From assembly GCA_963784995.1 (NCBI GenBank), contig CAWATZ010000008.1:124001-188000 (forward strand): a stretch of 64,000 nt of DNA. Reading direction: 5' to 3'. Source of the DNA: CAWATZ01 sp963784995. GTDB lineage: Bacteria > Planctomycetota > Planctomycetia > Gemmatales > Gemmataceae. The notes below the pieces were generated by a model. That model was not told where the DNA came from. It was given only the letters and a program-made list of their open reading frames with translations, and made no database searches. Position 1 is the first letter of the stretch. Each line of letters starts with the position of its first letter. Shown piece after piece: positions 44,964 through 54,492 of the stretch. A program made the translations under genes and the position numbers.

Positions 44964-45689
44964 ATGCCTCCCCCGGCGATGACGCCCGAGCAGATTTCCC
45001 GGGCCTGCGAACGGTTGGCCGACCAGACGCCGCAGCAGGTCCTGCGCTGGGCCGTGGACCAGTTCTTCCCCCGGCTAACGATGGCCACGGCGTTCGGTGT
45101 CGAGGGCTGCTGTCTGATCCACATGCTGGCCGAGATCGAGCCGGGGGTGCGGATCTTCAACCTGGAGACCGGCTATCAGTTCGCCGAGACCCTTGAACTG
45201 CGTGAGCGGATTCGCCAGCGCTACGGGATCGCGGTGGAGTACGTCCGGCCGGAACAATCGGTCGAGCAGTACGAAGCCCGGCACGGCGGGCCGCTGTATC
45301 TGCTGCAGCCGGACCAGTGCTGCCGGGACCGCAAGATGGCTCCGCTGCGCAAGGCGGTTCTGGGCTACCAGGCCTGGATCAGTGCCATCCGCAAGGACCA
45401 GACGGCGGACCGCGGCCAGGCCAGTGTGGTCGGGTGGGACGCCAAGTTCAACCTCGTCAAGATCAACCCGCTCTTGAACTGGACCCGCAAGGACGTCTGG
45501 AAGTTTACCCTGGAAAACGACGTTCCCTACAATCCGCTGCACGACCAGGGCTATCCCAGCATCGGCTGCTGGCCTTGCACCCAGCCGATCGCCGACGGCC
45601 AGGACGAACGCGCCGGCCGCTGGGCGGGGACACGCAAGAAGGAATGTGGTCTGCACGTTCTGGAACATGAGGGTGGCAGCGGGATTTGA
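44964..45689 (+). CDS. cysH: Adenylyl-sulfate (APS) reductase, CysH family with 4Fe-4S cysteines
   Basis: CysH reduces activated sulfate to sulfite using thioredoxin. The 241-residue protein has TATAFGVEGCCLIHML-type core residues (here TMATAFGVEGCC), the ETGYQFAET substrate loop and the catalytic ECGLH at Cys 228. The CC pair at 119-120 and CxxC at 202-205 bind a 4Fe-4S cluster. Enzymes with this cluster use APS rather than PAPS, which fits the presence of sat and absence of an APS kinase gene here. The start follows AAGGA eight bases upstream. The promoter carries a palindrome that could be an operator. The Rrf2-family gene 82 bases downstream is the likely regulator, and sat follows it. 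Confidence 0.93.
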   Translation: MPPPAMTPEQISRACERLADQTPQQVLRWAVDQFFPRLTMATAFGVEGCCLIHMLAEIEPGVRIFNLETGYQFAETLELRERIRQRYGIAVEYVRPEQSVEQYEARHGGPLYLLQPDQCCRDRKMAPLRKAVLGYQAWISAIRKDQTADRGQASVVGWDAKFNLVKINPLLNWTRKDVWKFTLENDVPYNPLHDQGYPSIGCWPCTQPIADGQDERAGRWAGTRKKECGLHVLEHEGGSGI

Positions 45690-45692
45690 CCT

Positions 45693-45749
45693 GTAGGACG
45701 GCTCTCCTGAGCCGTCTTCGCATTGGACGGCTCAGGAGAGCCGTCCTAC
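45693..45749. repeat. Palindrome family 1, double hairpin
   Basis: 24-base arms (45693-45716 and 45726-45749) are perfect with a nine-base loop. The arms equal the core of the element at 13300-13392. It lies between cysH and the Rrf2 gene. Confidence 0.92.
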
Positions 45750-45770
45750 CAAGAGGGAGTCGGCACCGAC

Positions 45771-46280
45771 ATGAGGATCTCCGCCAAGGCCGAGTATGCC
45801 TGCGTGGCGATGCTGGAGTTGGCCAGTAATCACGGCGCGCCGCAGCCGCTGCCCATCAAGACCATCGCCGATGCGGAGGGCATTCCGCAGCGCTTCCTGG
45901 TGCAGATCCTGCTCCAGCTGAAGACAGCGGGCCTGGTCCTCAGCGTCCGCGGTCAGCAGGGCGGCTACCAGCTGGCCCGTTCTCCCGAGACCATTTCGCT
46001 GGCCGACGTGATCAACGCCATTGACGACAGCGCCCTCGCACCGAAAACGTCCCTGGGCGACGTTAGCTCGCGCCCTCCCCCCAAGGTCGGACCGCATGGC
46101 CGGGAAATCCGGCAGCGGACGACCCTGGGTAACGTCGCCAATCATTCGCCCGCCGTGGAAGTCCTGCTGGCCGTCTGGCGTGAGATCCAGGCGGAAGAGC
46201 AGCGCATGCTGCAAAAGCTGACTCTCGCCGAACTCCTTCGCCGCTGCCAGCAGGGCGATTCGTTGACTTACCAGATTTAG
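45771..46280 (+). CDS. Rrf2-family transcription regulator, CymR-like
   Basis: A 169-residue protein starting MRISAKAEYACVAMLELASN, with the Rrf2 winged helix (IKTIADAEGIPQRFLVQILLQLKTAGLVLSVRGQQGGYQLAR). It lacks the three clustered cysteines that bind Fe-S in IscR or NsrR, so it resembles CymR, the cysteine-metabolism repressor. That fits its place between cysH and sat. Between the DNA-binding part and the C-terminal helix there is an unusual about 35-residue segment (APKTSLGDVSSRPPPKVGP through TTLGNVAN). Its DNA is bounded by imperfect 18-base direct repeats at 46048 and 46120. GGGAG precedes the ATG. Ligand not known. Confidence 0.85.
   Translation: MRISAKAEYACVAMLELASNHGAPQPLPIKTIADAEGIPQRFLVQILLQLKTAGLVLSVRGQQGGYQLARSPETISLADVINAIDDSALAPKTSLGDVSSRPPPKVGPHGREIRQRTTLGNVANHSPAVEVLLAVWREIQAEEQRMLQKLTLAELLRRCQQGDSLTYQI
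46048..46137 (+). repeat. Insert-like segment in the Rrf2 gene with flanking direct repeats
   Basis: Positions 46048-46065 and 46120-46137 match at about 15 of 18 bases (CG-x-CCCTGGG-xx-ACGT). They bracket about 55 bases that translate into a loop absent from typical Rrf2 proteins. Confidence 0.5.
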
Positions 46281-46300
46281 CAATGCTTCAGGAGAACAGG

Positions 46301-47557
46301 ATGGCTGATTTGATTCCGCCGCACGGTGGCTTACGTGAGCCCGTCGATTGCCAGGTTCCCGCCGCGGAGATCCCGCGCTTCAAGGAACAGCTTCAAGACC
46401 TGACCCGGGTGCCGGTCAGCGATGCCGACCTTTCGACCCTGTACCGGATCGGCGACGGCGGCCTCAGTCCGCTGATCGGGGCGATGGACCGCCAAACCTG
46501 GGACCGCGTCCTGGACGAGGAGGTGATCGTCCACGAGGGCAAGAAATACGCCTGGACCATTCCGCTGGCGTTTCCCATCGATGCCGCCCTGGCCGCCTCC
46601 CTGAAGCCGGGCCAGAAGGTGGCGCTGGTCAATTCGCGCGGCGAATTCGTTGGCGGCATGGAGGTGCGCGACGTCTTCCCGTGGGACAAGGCTCGCCACG
46701 TCAAGAGCGTCTACGCGACCGAGCGCTGGGACCATCCCGGCGGCCGGATGGTGCAGAACGATCCGCGCACCCACCTCGTTGGCGGTCCGGTGCGGGTGCT
46801 GCCGCAGCCGCCGCATCCGGAGTATGGCCACCTGATCCTGTCGCCGCGCCAGACCCGGGCCCTGTTCCGCGAGAAGGGCTATCAGCGCGTGGTCGCCTTC
46901 CAGACGCGCAACCCGCTGCACCGGGCCCACGAATACGCTCTGGTGGCCGGACTGGAACGGCTCACGCGGGCCGGCCACTTCGCCGGGGCCGTCCTCAACC
47001 CACTGGTCGGCGAGACCAAGGGAGATGACGTGGATGCCGTCACCCGGATGCGCACCTATCAGGCCCTGATCGACAACAAGGCCCTGGGCGAGGGCGACAA
47101 GGACGAGGCCCTGTGGCAGCAGATCGGCTGCCACATCACCGATCGCATCCTGCTCTTGGGTCTGGACATCAAGATGTTCTACGCCGGGCCCAAGGAGGCG
47201 ATCATGCACTCCATCTATCGCCAGAACTTCGGCTTCACCGACATCGTGATCGGCCGCAAACACGCCGACGCCCCGTACGAGGACGGCAAGGACATCTGGG
47301 ACGGCCTGGCCGCTCAGCGCAAGTTCGACGAGCTGAAGGGCGACCTGCGCATCCAGCCAGTGAAGATCGGCTTTGCCGCGTTCTATGAGGAGCTGGGCCG
47401 GGTCGGGCTGGTCGATGAGCATGGGCCCAAGGGGTACAAGCAAGTATCGATCAGCGGCCGGGAGCTGCGTGAGAAGCTGCGGGCGGGTGTTCTGCCTGAC
47501 CCGCGGATCATGCGGCCCGAAACGGCTCGGATCCTGATCGAGCGGATGAAGGCGTGA
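46301..47557 (+). CDS. sat: Sulfate adenylyltransferase (ATP sulfurylase)
   Basis: Sat makes adenylyl sulfate from ATP and sulfate, the first step of sulfate assimilation. CysH nearby does the second. The 418-residue protein has the nucleotide-binding QTRNPLHRAHE (about residue 200), LNPLVGETKGDDV, MFYAGPKEAIMHSIYRQNFG and GRKHADAP (about 317), and the C-terminal SISGRELREKLRAG. This is the homomeric single-domain form, not CysDN. The ATG at 46301 has AGGAG seven bases upstream. An in-frame ATG at 46283 is poorer. It follows the Rrf2 gene by 20 bases, so those two are probably co-transcribed. It ends 10 bases from a convergent gene. Confidence 0.96.
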   Translation: MADLIPPHGGLREPVDCQVPAAEIPRFKEQLQDLTRVPVSDADLSTLYRIGDGGLSPLIGAMDRQTWDRVLDEEVIVHEGKKYAWTIPLAFPIDAALAASLKPGQKVALVNSRGEFVGGMEVRDVFPWDKARHVKSVYATERWDHPGGRMVQNDPRTHLVGGPVRVLPQPPHPEYGHLILSPRQTRALFREKGYQRVVAFQTRNPLHRAHEYALVAGLERLTRAGHFAGAVLNPLVGETKGDDVDAVTRMRTYQALIDNKALGEGDKDEALWQQIGCHITDRILLLGLDIKMFYAGPKEAIMHSIYRQNFGFTDIVIGRKHADAPYEDGKDIWDGLAAQRKFDELKGDLRIQPVKIGFAAFYEELGRVGLVDEHGPKGYKQVSISGRELREKLRAGVLPDPRIMRPETARILIERMKA

Positions 47558-47567
47558 GGCAACGCGG

Positions 47568-48332
47568 TTATTCGGAGAGCTTGTCCAGCAGGGGATCCAG
47601 CAGCGTTTCGCGGATCAGCTTCGTCACCGTGGGGGCGTTCCGGACCAGGGAAAAGCCCCGGGCCCGCTGGACAAACTCGGTGCCCGCACGGGTTTCGCGC
47701 CTTTCCACCTGGACGTGGAAAAGAATGTCGCCAATCTTTTCGGGGCCGCTCCCGAAGAGGAAGAACCGCAGTTTCCCCAGGTGTTCGGGCAGGTAAACGA
47801 TCAGGGAGACCTTCCCGAACCAGTCCGGCACCCAGGCCAGGGCCCGGTGTGAAGTCAAGGCGTAACAGGTCAGTCCGGCATACCAGCGCCGCAGGAAAGG
47901 CCAGACCAGGCCGGCAATCACACAACCCACCATCCCGAGGAGGAAAACGATCAGCAGCAGCAAACCAACCGGCCCCTCGAAGGAATTCTTCTGCCCCACG
48001 GACAGGAGAAAGAGCAGAAAGATGCCTGCGACCGCCAGCAAGAAAAAGCTCACAACCCAGCCGCGAAGGAAGGCGCAGCGGACGACCGGTTTGCCGGTCC
48101 AGAGCAGCCGTTCGTCCGGTTCCAGTTCCTCCTCAAGCCGTTCGCGCTCCTCGTCGGAGAGTTCGCTCTGGGCCAGCACGTCCTCATCGCTCGGCGGCGG
48201 CTCCGCACCCTTGACGGCGGGGTGTCCGACAGCGATCAACTTGCCGCACTTCGGACACTGGATCTGCTTGCCGTTCAGGTGATCGCCGACCTTCAACTTG
48301 GCCGAACAGGAGCAAAGGACCGCAATCGGCAT
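47568..48332 (-). CDS. Membrane protein with zinc ribbon and PH-like domain
   Basis: A 254-residue protein. An N-terminal zinc ribbon (VLCSCSAKLKVGDHLNGKQI then CPKCGKLI) is followed by an acidic linker (SEDERERLEEEL-like, ELEPDERLLWTGKP). Two transmembrane helices are visible (about 90-115 and 125-150: VVSFFLLAVAGIFLLFLLS, LLLLIVFLLGMVGCVIAGLV). A C-terminal domain has YALTSHRALAW, seen in bacterial PH-like (bPH) membrane proteins. It is a shorter relative of the next gene upstream (48413-50101), with the same order of parts. Start at 48332 gives the zinc ribbon directly. Function unknown. Confidence 0.75.
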   Translation of the reverse strand: MPIAVLCSCSAKLKVGDHLNGKQIQCPKCGKLIAVGHPAVKGAEPPPSDEDVLAQSELSDEERERLEEELEPDERLLWTGKPVVRCAFLRGWVVSFFLLAVAGIFLLFLLSVGQKNSFEGPVGLLLLIVFLLGMVGCVIAGLVWPFLRRWYAGLTCYALTSHRALAWVPDWFGKVSLIVYLPEHLGKLRFFLFGSGPEKIGDILFHVQVERRETRAGTEFVQRARGFSLVRNAPTVTKLIRETLLDPLLDKLSE

Positions 48333-48412
48333 GACAGCTACCTGGGTTGGGGAATCGCGGAGTGAGTTCGCGTTGCCTGCCGCCGCTGCGCCCTTTCTCG
48401 TCGAACCGGGTT

Positions 48413-50101
48413 TCACAGCCCCCGGCAAGGGGCAATGAGCGTGTCGTGAAGCAGCATGGCCAGCGCCCGATAGTTCTCGACGCGAAGGATGCCGTACGTG
48501 TGAAGCGTATTGAAATTGTTGGAGCCCCTCGTCTCGACAATGACCCGTCTGAGGACAATGCTGCCAACGTCCGAATCGCGCGTGTCCTCTTCGAGACGGG
48601 CGCAGAGCAATCCGGGAGAGTAATAGCTGAGCGGAGCCTTCTTCTTGATCCAGACAATCACCCGGCGGTTCGTGAGGGCATAGAGCCAATAATCCGGCTC
48701 GATCACCACCTGGAACATTTCGGGCTCCCCGCGAACTGGAAACATTCCGCTCTTCCAGGGATCCAGGACGGGTTCGCCGATCCACAAGATCTCTTCCCCT
48801 TCCGTCAATTCCGCTTCCACGGTTTCCCGATCCCTGGCGGAGACCTTTTTCAGAAGCCTGGCAAAGGGAGATTTGCTGGCCTCTTGATCCTTGCTGCGTC
48901 GGTCGGCTGTCCCCGTGCGGCCCTTGAGATTGCTTTTGAGCGGAACGGCGCTGGCCTCTTCTCCTTCCTTGGTCTTGTTCATTTCCGCGAGGGTGTTCTT
49001 TTCCGCCTTGGAGAGGACTTCGCCCCGCAGCAGCCGATCGACGATCGGGTGAAGCAACTGTTCACGGATCATTTTCTCGACCCCTTGAACGTCGTCGATG
49101 GCCTGCATTACGCTTTTCACCGGGTCCTGGTAGATGGATCGGCCGACGCAAAGTTCACCGGTCCCCTTGAACTTCTTGTCCTCCAACCGCGCCAGCGAGG
49201 CCAGTTCGAGGCCATTGAAATGGATCAGTTCCTGGTGTTGCTCCGCAAGTGAAGCCTCCGCATCGTCCGCGCCGCTGCGTCCGACGAACACCCGCGCCCC
49301 CTTGCCCTTGTGAACGATCAACCGGCGATTGGTCAGCACGTAGCAAGCCCGGCGCGGAGCTCCCCTCGCGACCAGGAAGGGCATCAGGAAGGCCAGGCTG
49401 CCCACCAGCATCCCGACTCCCGCGATCGCCCACTTCACCGCCACGGCGCCGTGGCTCGTCGGGCCAAGGCCTTTCACCGCGGCGGCCATCACAAGAATCC
49501 CGATCGTAAAGATGATCGGCCCGACCACAAAACCCACTTTCCGCGCCTGGTACATCAGGATGTCCTGCCGGGGCCGGGTCGCCCAGACGATGCGCTCGCT
49601 GCGGGAGAGTTCTTCCTGGATTTCGTCCTGGATCTGCTGGACGACCCCCAGCTCATTGAGGAGTTCCTGGCCCCAATCTCCTGCTGCACTGGGGCCCTTC
49701 GTCTCCTGCCGGGAGGCAGCTGGGGCCGGTTCGGCCTCTTCATTGACGTCGAGCCATTCCTCCTCTTCCTCGGTCGGGGCGGCCGGCGCAGGGACCTTGA
49801 CCCCTTTGCCGCAACCGGGACAACGGACTGTCTTGCCGGCCAGCTCCGCCTTGACCTGTAACTTCTTGTCGCAGGCGGCGCAGGTCACCGCAAGAGCCCG
49901 GCTGACGGGTGGGGAGGCGACTTCCGTCGCCGGTGCGATTGCGGCGGGCGATTGGGATGTCGCCGGGGCAGGGTCCGTGCTGTCAGACGCCACAGCCCGG
50001 GTCCCTTCTCCACATTTGGGGCATTTGATTGTTTTTCCCGCGAACTGTTCGGGAACACGCATTTTGGTTTGACAGCCCGAGCAAGTGACGAGCAGGGGCA
50101 T
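48413..50101 (-). CDS. Membrane protein with two zinc ribbons and two PH-like domains
   Basis: A 562-residue protein. It has two N-terminal zinc ribbons (TCSGCQTKM...KCPKCGEG and TCAACDKKL...RCPGCGKG, about 1-130), an acidic linker and two transmembrane helices (about 210-270). Two segments follow of the ACYVLTNRRLIVH and WLYALTNRRVIVW type, typical of PH-like domains. It looks like a longer duplicated form of the 254-residue protein at 47568-48332; the two are adjacent on the same strand 80 bases apart. I start at 50101, where GGAGA lies six bases upstream; the frame to 50170 lacks family features. Function unknown; sensing of membrane or metal is speculation. Confidence 0.77.
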   Translation of the reverse strand: MPLLVTCSGCQTKMRVPEQFAGKTIKCPKCGEGTRAVASDSTDPAPATSQSPAAIAPATEVASPPVSRALAVTCAACDKKLQVKAELAGKTVRCPGCGKGVKVPAPAAPTEEEEEWLDVNEEAEPAPAASRQETKGPSAAGDWGQELLNELGVVQQIQDEIQEELSRSERIVWATRPRQDILMYQARKVGFVVGPIIFTIGILVMAAAVKGLGPTSHGAVAVKWAIAGVGMLVGSLAFLMPFLVARGAPRRACYVLTNRRLIVHKGKGARVFVGRSGADDAEASLAEQHQELIHFNGLELASLARLEDKKFKGTGELCVGRSIYQDPVKSVMQAIDDVQGVEKMIREQLLHPIVDRLLRGEVLSKAEKNTLAEMNKTKEGEEASAVPLKSNLKGRTGTADRRSKDQEASKSPFARLLKKVSARDRETVEAELTEGEEILWIGEPVLDPWKSGMFPVRGEPEMFQVVIEPDYWLYALTNRRVIVWIKKKAPLSYYSPGLLCARLEEDTRDSDVGSIVLRRVIVETRGSNNFNTLHTYGILRVENYRALAMLLHDTLIAPCRGL

Positions 50102-50275
50102 GAAGGTCTCCGTTGGCAGGGTCGCAAGGACAAGAGGGTTGGTTTCGGTGGCGCAGCAGACACCGTTCAAGCATGATAGATCGGCCTCGGCCGGATGCCA
50201 AGAACAAATCCAACGAATTGCCCGCCCGGTGAATCGGCGGCTGCCGCTGTCAAGTGGAATCGTGTCGGGACGCCG

Positions 50276-52184
50276 TCAGGATGGGCCTCCCTCGTCGAGC
50301 GCCACAACCCGGACTCCCGCCGTCGGCCATTCGCGGTTCGCCCGCAAGACGTATCCCTGGCTCGCATCAACGTGCAGTTCCAACCGGGGTCGGTATTCCG
50401 CATCGTAGACCAGCACGCTCTGCCCGTTCGGTGATCGTGCGACCAGGACGGGCCCGGCGCGGAGCCAGTCTGGAACCTGGTCGAGCCCCTCCAGCAGTTC
50501 TGTCAGGCTGCCAGGTGTGGTGTGCAGAAAGACAAAGTCCGCCGCCACTCGCCGGGCATCGGCCAGGCTCACCGTGGCCGTCCGGCGAGCGGGACCGATG
50601 CGCTCCACCGGCACGCCCGCTGGCACTTCTCCGCCGAGCAATCGGGCCAGGCAGCAGTCGAGCATCTCCGTCTCGCCTTGCAGCAGCGGCTCGCGCTTCA
50701 GGGCGTGGAGACGGCTGACAGCGATGGTCCGGCTGAACCCCAGGCTCGACAGAAGTGGCGTCAGGTCCGGCTCGGCGGCGGCCTTGCCGTCGCCAAGCGG
50801 CCGGTCAAGGTACAGGGCCAGTCCCAATTCGCGCAGCTCATCGGGGTGTTCCAGATCGCGCACGGCCTGGCGCAGAATGTCCTGACTGGCGGGGCCGAGG
50901 TGCGCCGGCAGCGGGTCCCGGTCGTAAAGGTGGCGTTTCCGGGTGGTCGGCTGCGCGATCTGGTCTTCGGGGACGCGGACCTGACCCCCTGGGAGGACAC
51001 GGTTGTTCTCGCCCGGTGAGGTCGGCTGATCGGGAACGGCCAGCCCCTCGTAGGTCCGTCGTGCGATCCAGCCCTGACGCAATCCTCGCCGCCGCAGCCG
51101 TTTGCGCGTCCGGACTTCGGGCGGATCGTTCGCATTGTCTAACAGCAGTTCCGGCCGTTCCTCCGTCGTCTTCAAGACGTGTTTCAGCACGTCGTCCAGC
51201 AGCAGGGCGTCAGGATAATTGGCACCCCGGTAGTGGAAGGTGATCAGATCGTAAGCGGTCAGGTGCCGTCCGATCTGGCACAACAACCAGCGACAGAAGT
51301 CCAACTGTTGTCCCACGTCGATCAATCCCAGATGCCGCGTCTGAGCCAGAAACGTCAGCGTGCGTTCGCCAAGTTCGTGATAGGGTGACAGCGAAACCTC
51401 GTTGAAGACCGCACGCAGCAGGGCCAGCAGGTCGGCACCGGTCCTGCCCAGGTCGATCCAGCGGCGATGGAGCAGATTCGCCGCTTGCGGCTTCGCCCGC
51501 AAGACTGTTTCCAGCCAGCGGGCCTGTTCGTGGCGGTTCATCAGGTCCAGCGGAGCCTCAGCGATCAGTTCCTCCAGGCTCGACAGGAACGGCCGCGAAG
51601 GGCCGCCCGGCCGGTAGCAATAAAACAGCTCGCCAAAGGAGAACGCCGGCAGCGGCGTCTCAACCGAGGACAGCGGCAGCCGGCTGATGCCGACCACAGC
51701 GTAGAACAGCAGGCAAATCAGTTCGTCGCGAAGCTGCTCCAGGTCGGCGAATTGCTCCAGGATCACTGTGCCGATCAGCTCGCGCACCCATTTCCGCTTT
51801 TCCCGACTGAGAAAGACGTTGCCGCCCGCGTCGTACCCCTCCCACACCCAGCAATCCAGCCCCCGGACCACGTGGACCCGGCCGGCCACCGGGTCCAGCT
51901 TCAGCGACAGCAGCGGCTCGCCAGAGCGACGTTCCGTCCTGAATCTGGAACAGGTTCCAGCTCTCGAACGTCGCCCGCTGCCGGGTGTGGGCCGGATCGA
52001 GCAACCGGCCCTGGAAGATCTCCCAGGAAACCTCCTCGGCCAGCCGATGGTCTGCTTCCAGCCGGAGGGATGGCCCGACAAAAACGTGCCGCAAATCCAG
52101 CACGTCGGCCAGCAGAGCGCGGACGGACTCGGGTGTAACGGGGACGCCGGCAAGTTCCGGATCGGGGGAGCGGAAGCGCGGCAT
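50276..52184 (-). CDS. Uncharacterised protein, about 636 residues, one frameshift
   Basis: Read from the ATG at 52184 (GGAG six bases upstream) the protein starts MPRFRSPDPELAGVPVTPES. It runs to WNLFQIQDGT near 51940, where the frame shifts and continues as RRSGEPLLSLKLDPVAGRVHV to the stop at 50276. It is mostly helical, with many leucine-rich stretches (ARWLETVLRAKPQAANLLHR, LTFHYRGANYPDALLLDDVLKHVL). Its C-terminal part (VVALDEGG) has no recognisable motif. No signal peptide or transmembrane helix was seen. It is divergent from the small gene at 52296. The overall length is 1,909 bases, so one extra or two missing bases explain the shift. I do not recognise the family. Confidence 0.65.
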
Positions 52185-52295
52185 GGCAATCTCCTCAAAG
52201 GCGGGCAGTTCAGGGAGATTGTAGGCACGGCGAGTGCAGTTCCTATGATGAAGACGAACGAACTGCCGGCAAACCCGCAAGTGGGAGAACCTGTC

Positions 52296-52472
52296 ATGCT
52301 GACCGTGGAACAGCTGTTGTCGAAGCTGAACGAACTGCGCAAGGACTACCAGGACGAGGACGATCCGGAGAACCCGGAGTACCTGGCTCTGCACCATGCC
52401 TTCCTGTTCATCTCCTACAACATGGACGCATTCAAGAAGTACGTCCAGGAGGAGCGGAACAAGGCAAAGTAG
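52296..52472 (+). CDS. Small conserved hypothetical protein, 58 residues
   Basis: A protein starting MLTVEQLLSKLNELRKDYQD and containing DDPENPEYLALHHAFLFISYNMDAFKKYVQEE. It is helical and acidic, with GGGAG seven bases before the ATG. In-frame ATGs at 52245 and 52248 would add 16-17 residues, but without a ribosome site. It is convergent with the APC permease and divergent from the 636-residue gene. The H-H-A-F...Y-x-M motif suggests a conserved family; function unknown. Confidence 0.72.
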   Translation: MLTVEQLLSKLNELRKDYQDEDDPENPEYLALHHAFLFISYNMDAFKKYVQEERNKAK

Positions 52473-52486
52473 GGGAGACAGCACGT

Positions 52487-54359
52487 TTACTCCGACAGAT
52501 ACCAGGGGACGTTGACCACGACGACTCGGCGGAAGCCGCTGAAGAGCAGATAGGCCTTGATGATGACTGCCGTCTGGTTGTGCAGCAGGAAGTGATACCA
52601 GCGTGTGGCGACCAGCTCGGGGACAATCACCGCGATGTCCCGGCCGGGGTGGGCGCGTTGCAGGTCCGAGACGACCTGCTTCAGCGGTCCATAGAGCTTG
52701 CGAAATGGCGAATAGATGATGATCAGCTTGGGCGGAGAGAGTCCGGCCGCCAGGGCGGGCTCGCGGACGCGCTGTTCCCAGGTGTCTTCGAGGTCGGCCA
52801 TGGTCTTCTCGTCGTCGGCGACGTGCAGGGCGTAGACCTCGGGCGAGATCTTCAGGGCAAAGCGCAGCGCCTTGCGGGTGATGCCGCTCCAGCCCCGGAT
52901 CGGCAGCAGGGCCACGGGCGGCTCCAGGGCGGAGGCGTCGAGCGGCTTGGTGGTGGCCACGTCGCGGGCCACCCTCCGGTAGTGGGCCCGCACGCTGGCG
53001 AACAGGAGCAGCAGGGCCGGGATGAGCAGGATCATCACCCAGGCCCCATGGACGAACTTGGACACCAGCACAATGCCCAGGGTGACCGCCGTGCAGACCG
53101 CCCCGGCCGCGTTGATCAGCAGGGAGTGCCGGGCCCCGGCGCCGCCCCGTTTCCACCAGTGGGCCACCATCCCCGCCTGCGACAGCGTGAACGCCAGGAA
53201 CGCTCCCACGGCGAACAGGGGGATCAGGTGGTCGGTGATGCCGCCGAACGCGATCAGCAGGCCACCCGCGAGGACGGCCAGGACCACGATGCCGCGTGAA
53301 TAGACCAGCCGCCGGCCGCGGTGAGCGAAGGTCTGACGGCAAGAAGCCGTCCAGGGCGATCACCCGGCAGAGGCGGGGGAAGTCGGCAAAGCCGGTGTTG
53401 GCGGACAGGGCCAGGACACTGAGGACCGAGCCGATGGTGACGTAATAGAACCAGCCCCGGCCGACCACCGCGGCCGTGACCAGCGACAGGGTGCTCTGGT
53501 AGCCGGGCTCTCCCGGGTGCGTTGCGCCGATGCCATAAGCCCAGCACAGGTAAGCGATCCCGGCCAGCATGACGGCCAGCAGCAGGATGATGGCCGTCAG
53601 GGTGCGGCGGGCGTAGACGACCGACGGCTCGCGGAAGGCGCCGACGCCGTTGCTGACCGCCTCGACCCCGGTCATGGCCGTGCAGCCGCTGGCGAAGGAG
53701 CGCATCAGCACCCAGAGGCTCACCGTCGTCGCTGCCGGCGGGAACTCCGGCAGTTCAGCCACGGGTTCCGGCCGGCCTTCCGCCAGCAGGGCCTTGACCA
53801 CGCCGATGGCGAGGACCGCCAGCAGCGAGACCACGAACAGGTAGGTGGGGAGGACAAACGCCAGGCCCGACTCGCGCACTCCCCGCAGGTTGACCAGTGT
53901 AATCAGCGTCAGGATCGCCAGGCACAGCCACAGCGTATAGGGCTGCAAGGGGGGCACGGCCGAGATCAGCGCACCGACTCCCGCGGAAATGCCCACGGCC
54001 ACGACCAGGACGTAATCGAGCAGCAGTGCCGCCGCCGCGAGCAGGCCGGGGGTAGTTCCCAGGTTTTCCTTGGCCACGGTGTAGGAACCGCCGCAGAGCG
54101 GATAGGCGGTGATGGTCTGCCGATAGGAGAAGTAGACGATGAGCAGCAGGACAATGATCAGCGTGCTGATCGGTCCGACGTAGGCCAGTCCGGCCGCTCC
54201 CAGCGGGATCAGCAGGGTCAGCGCCGCTTCCGGGCCGTAGGCCGCCGAACCCAGCGCATCCAGGCCCAGCATCGGGATGCCGGCCAGCACGCCGACCCGC
54301 TGCTCGCCCTCTTCGTCGGTGGCCAGCGGCCGGCCCAGGAGCCAATCCATGAAAGACAT
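52487..54359 (-). CDS. APC-superfamily amino-acid permease with cytosolic C-terminal domain (one frameshift)
   Basis: The frame from 54359 (MSFMDWLLGRPL) has about ten hydrophobic helices. It shows APC marks (GLDALGSAAYGPEAAL, LCGGSYTVAKENLGT, GVEAVSNGVGAFREP) up to IALDGFLP. Two bases then seem to be missing at about 53335; restoring them gives LPRQTFAHRGRRLVYSRG, a typical APC junction. The protein then continues in a second frame (VVLAVLAGGLLIAFGGITDH) through two more helices. A C-terminal cytosolic part follows (PEVYALHVADDEKTMADLED, KLIIIYSPFRKLYGPLKQVV), resembling the nucleotide-binding tail of KtrB-like or universal-stress domains. Without correction the protein loses its end. Substrate unknown. 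Confidence 0.85.
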
Positions 54360-54492
54360 CGCTTCCGCACCTCAATCCGTGGAGCTTTGACACGAGCCGC
54401 GGGCGGCGGCTCGTTTCCTCGTTCATTTTAGTCGCCGGGCGGATAAAATGACTCCTGGTGGAAAGAGACTCCGTTGCTCCAGGAGCTGGCCC

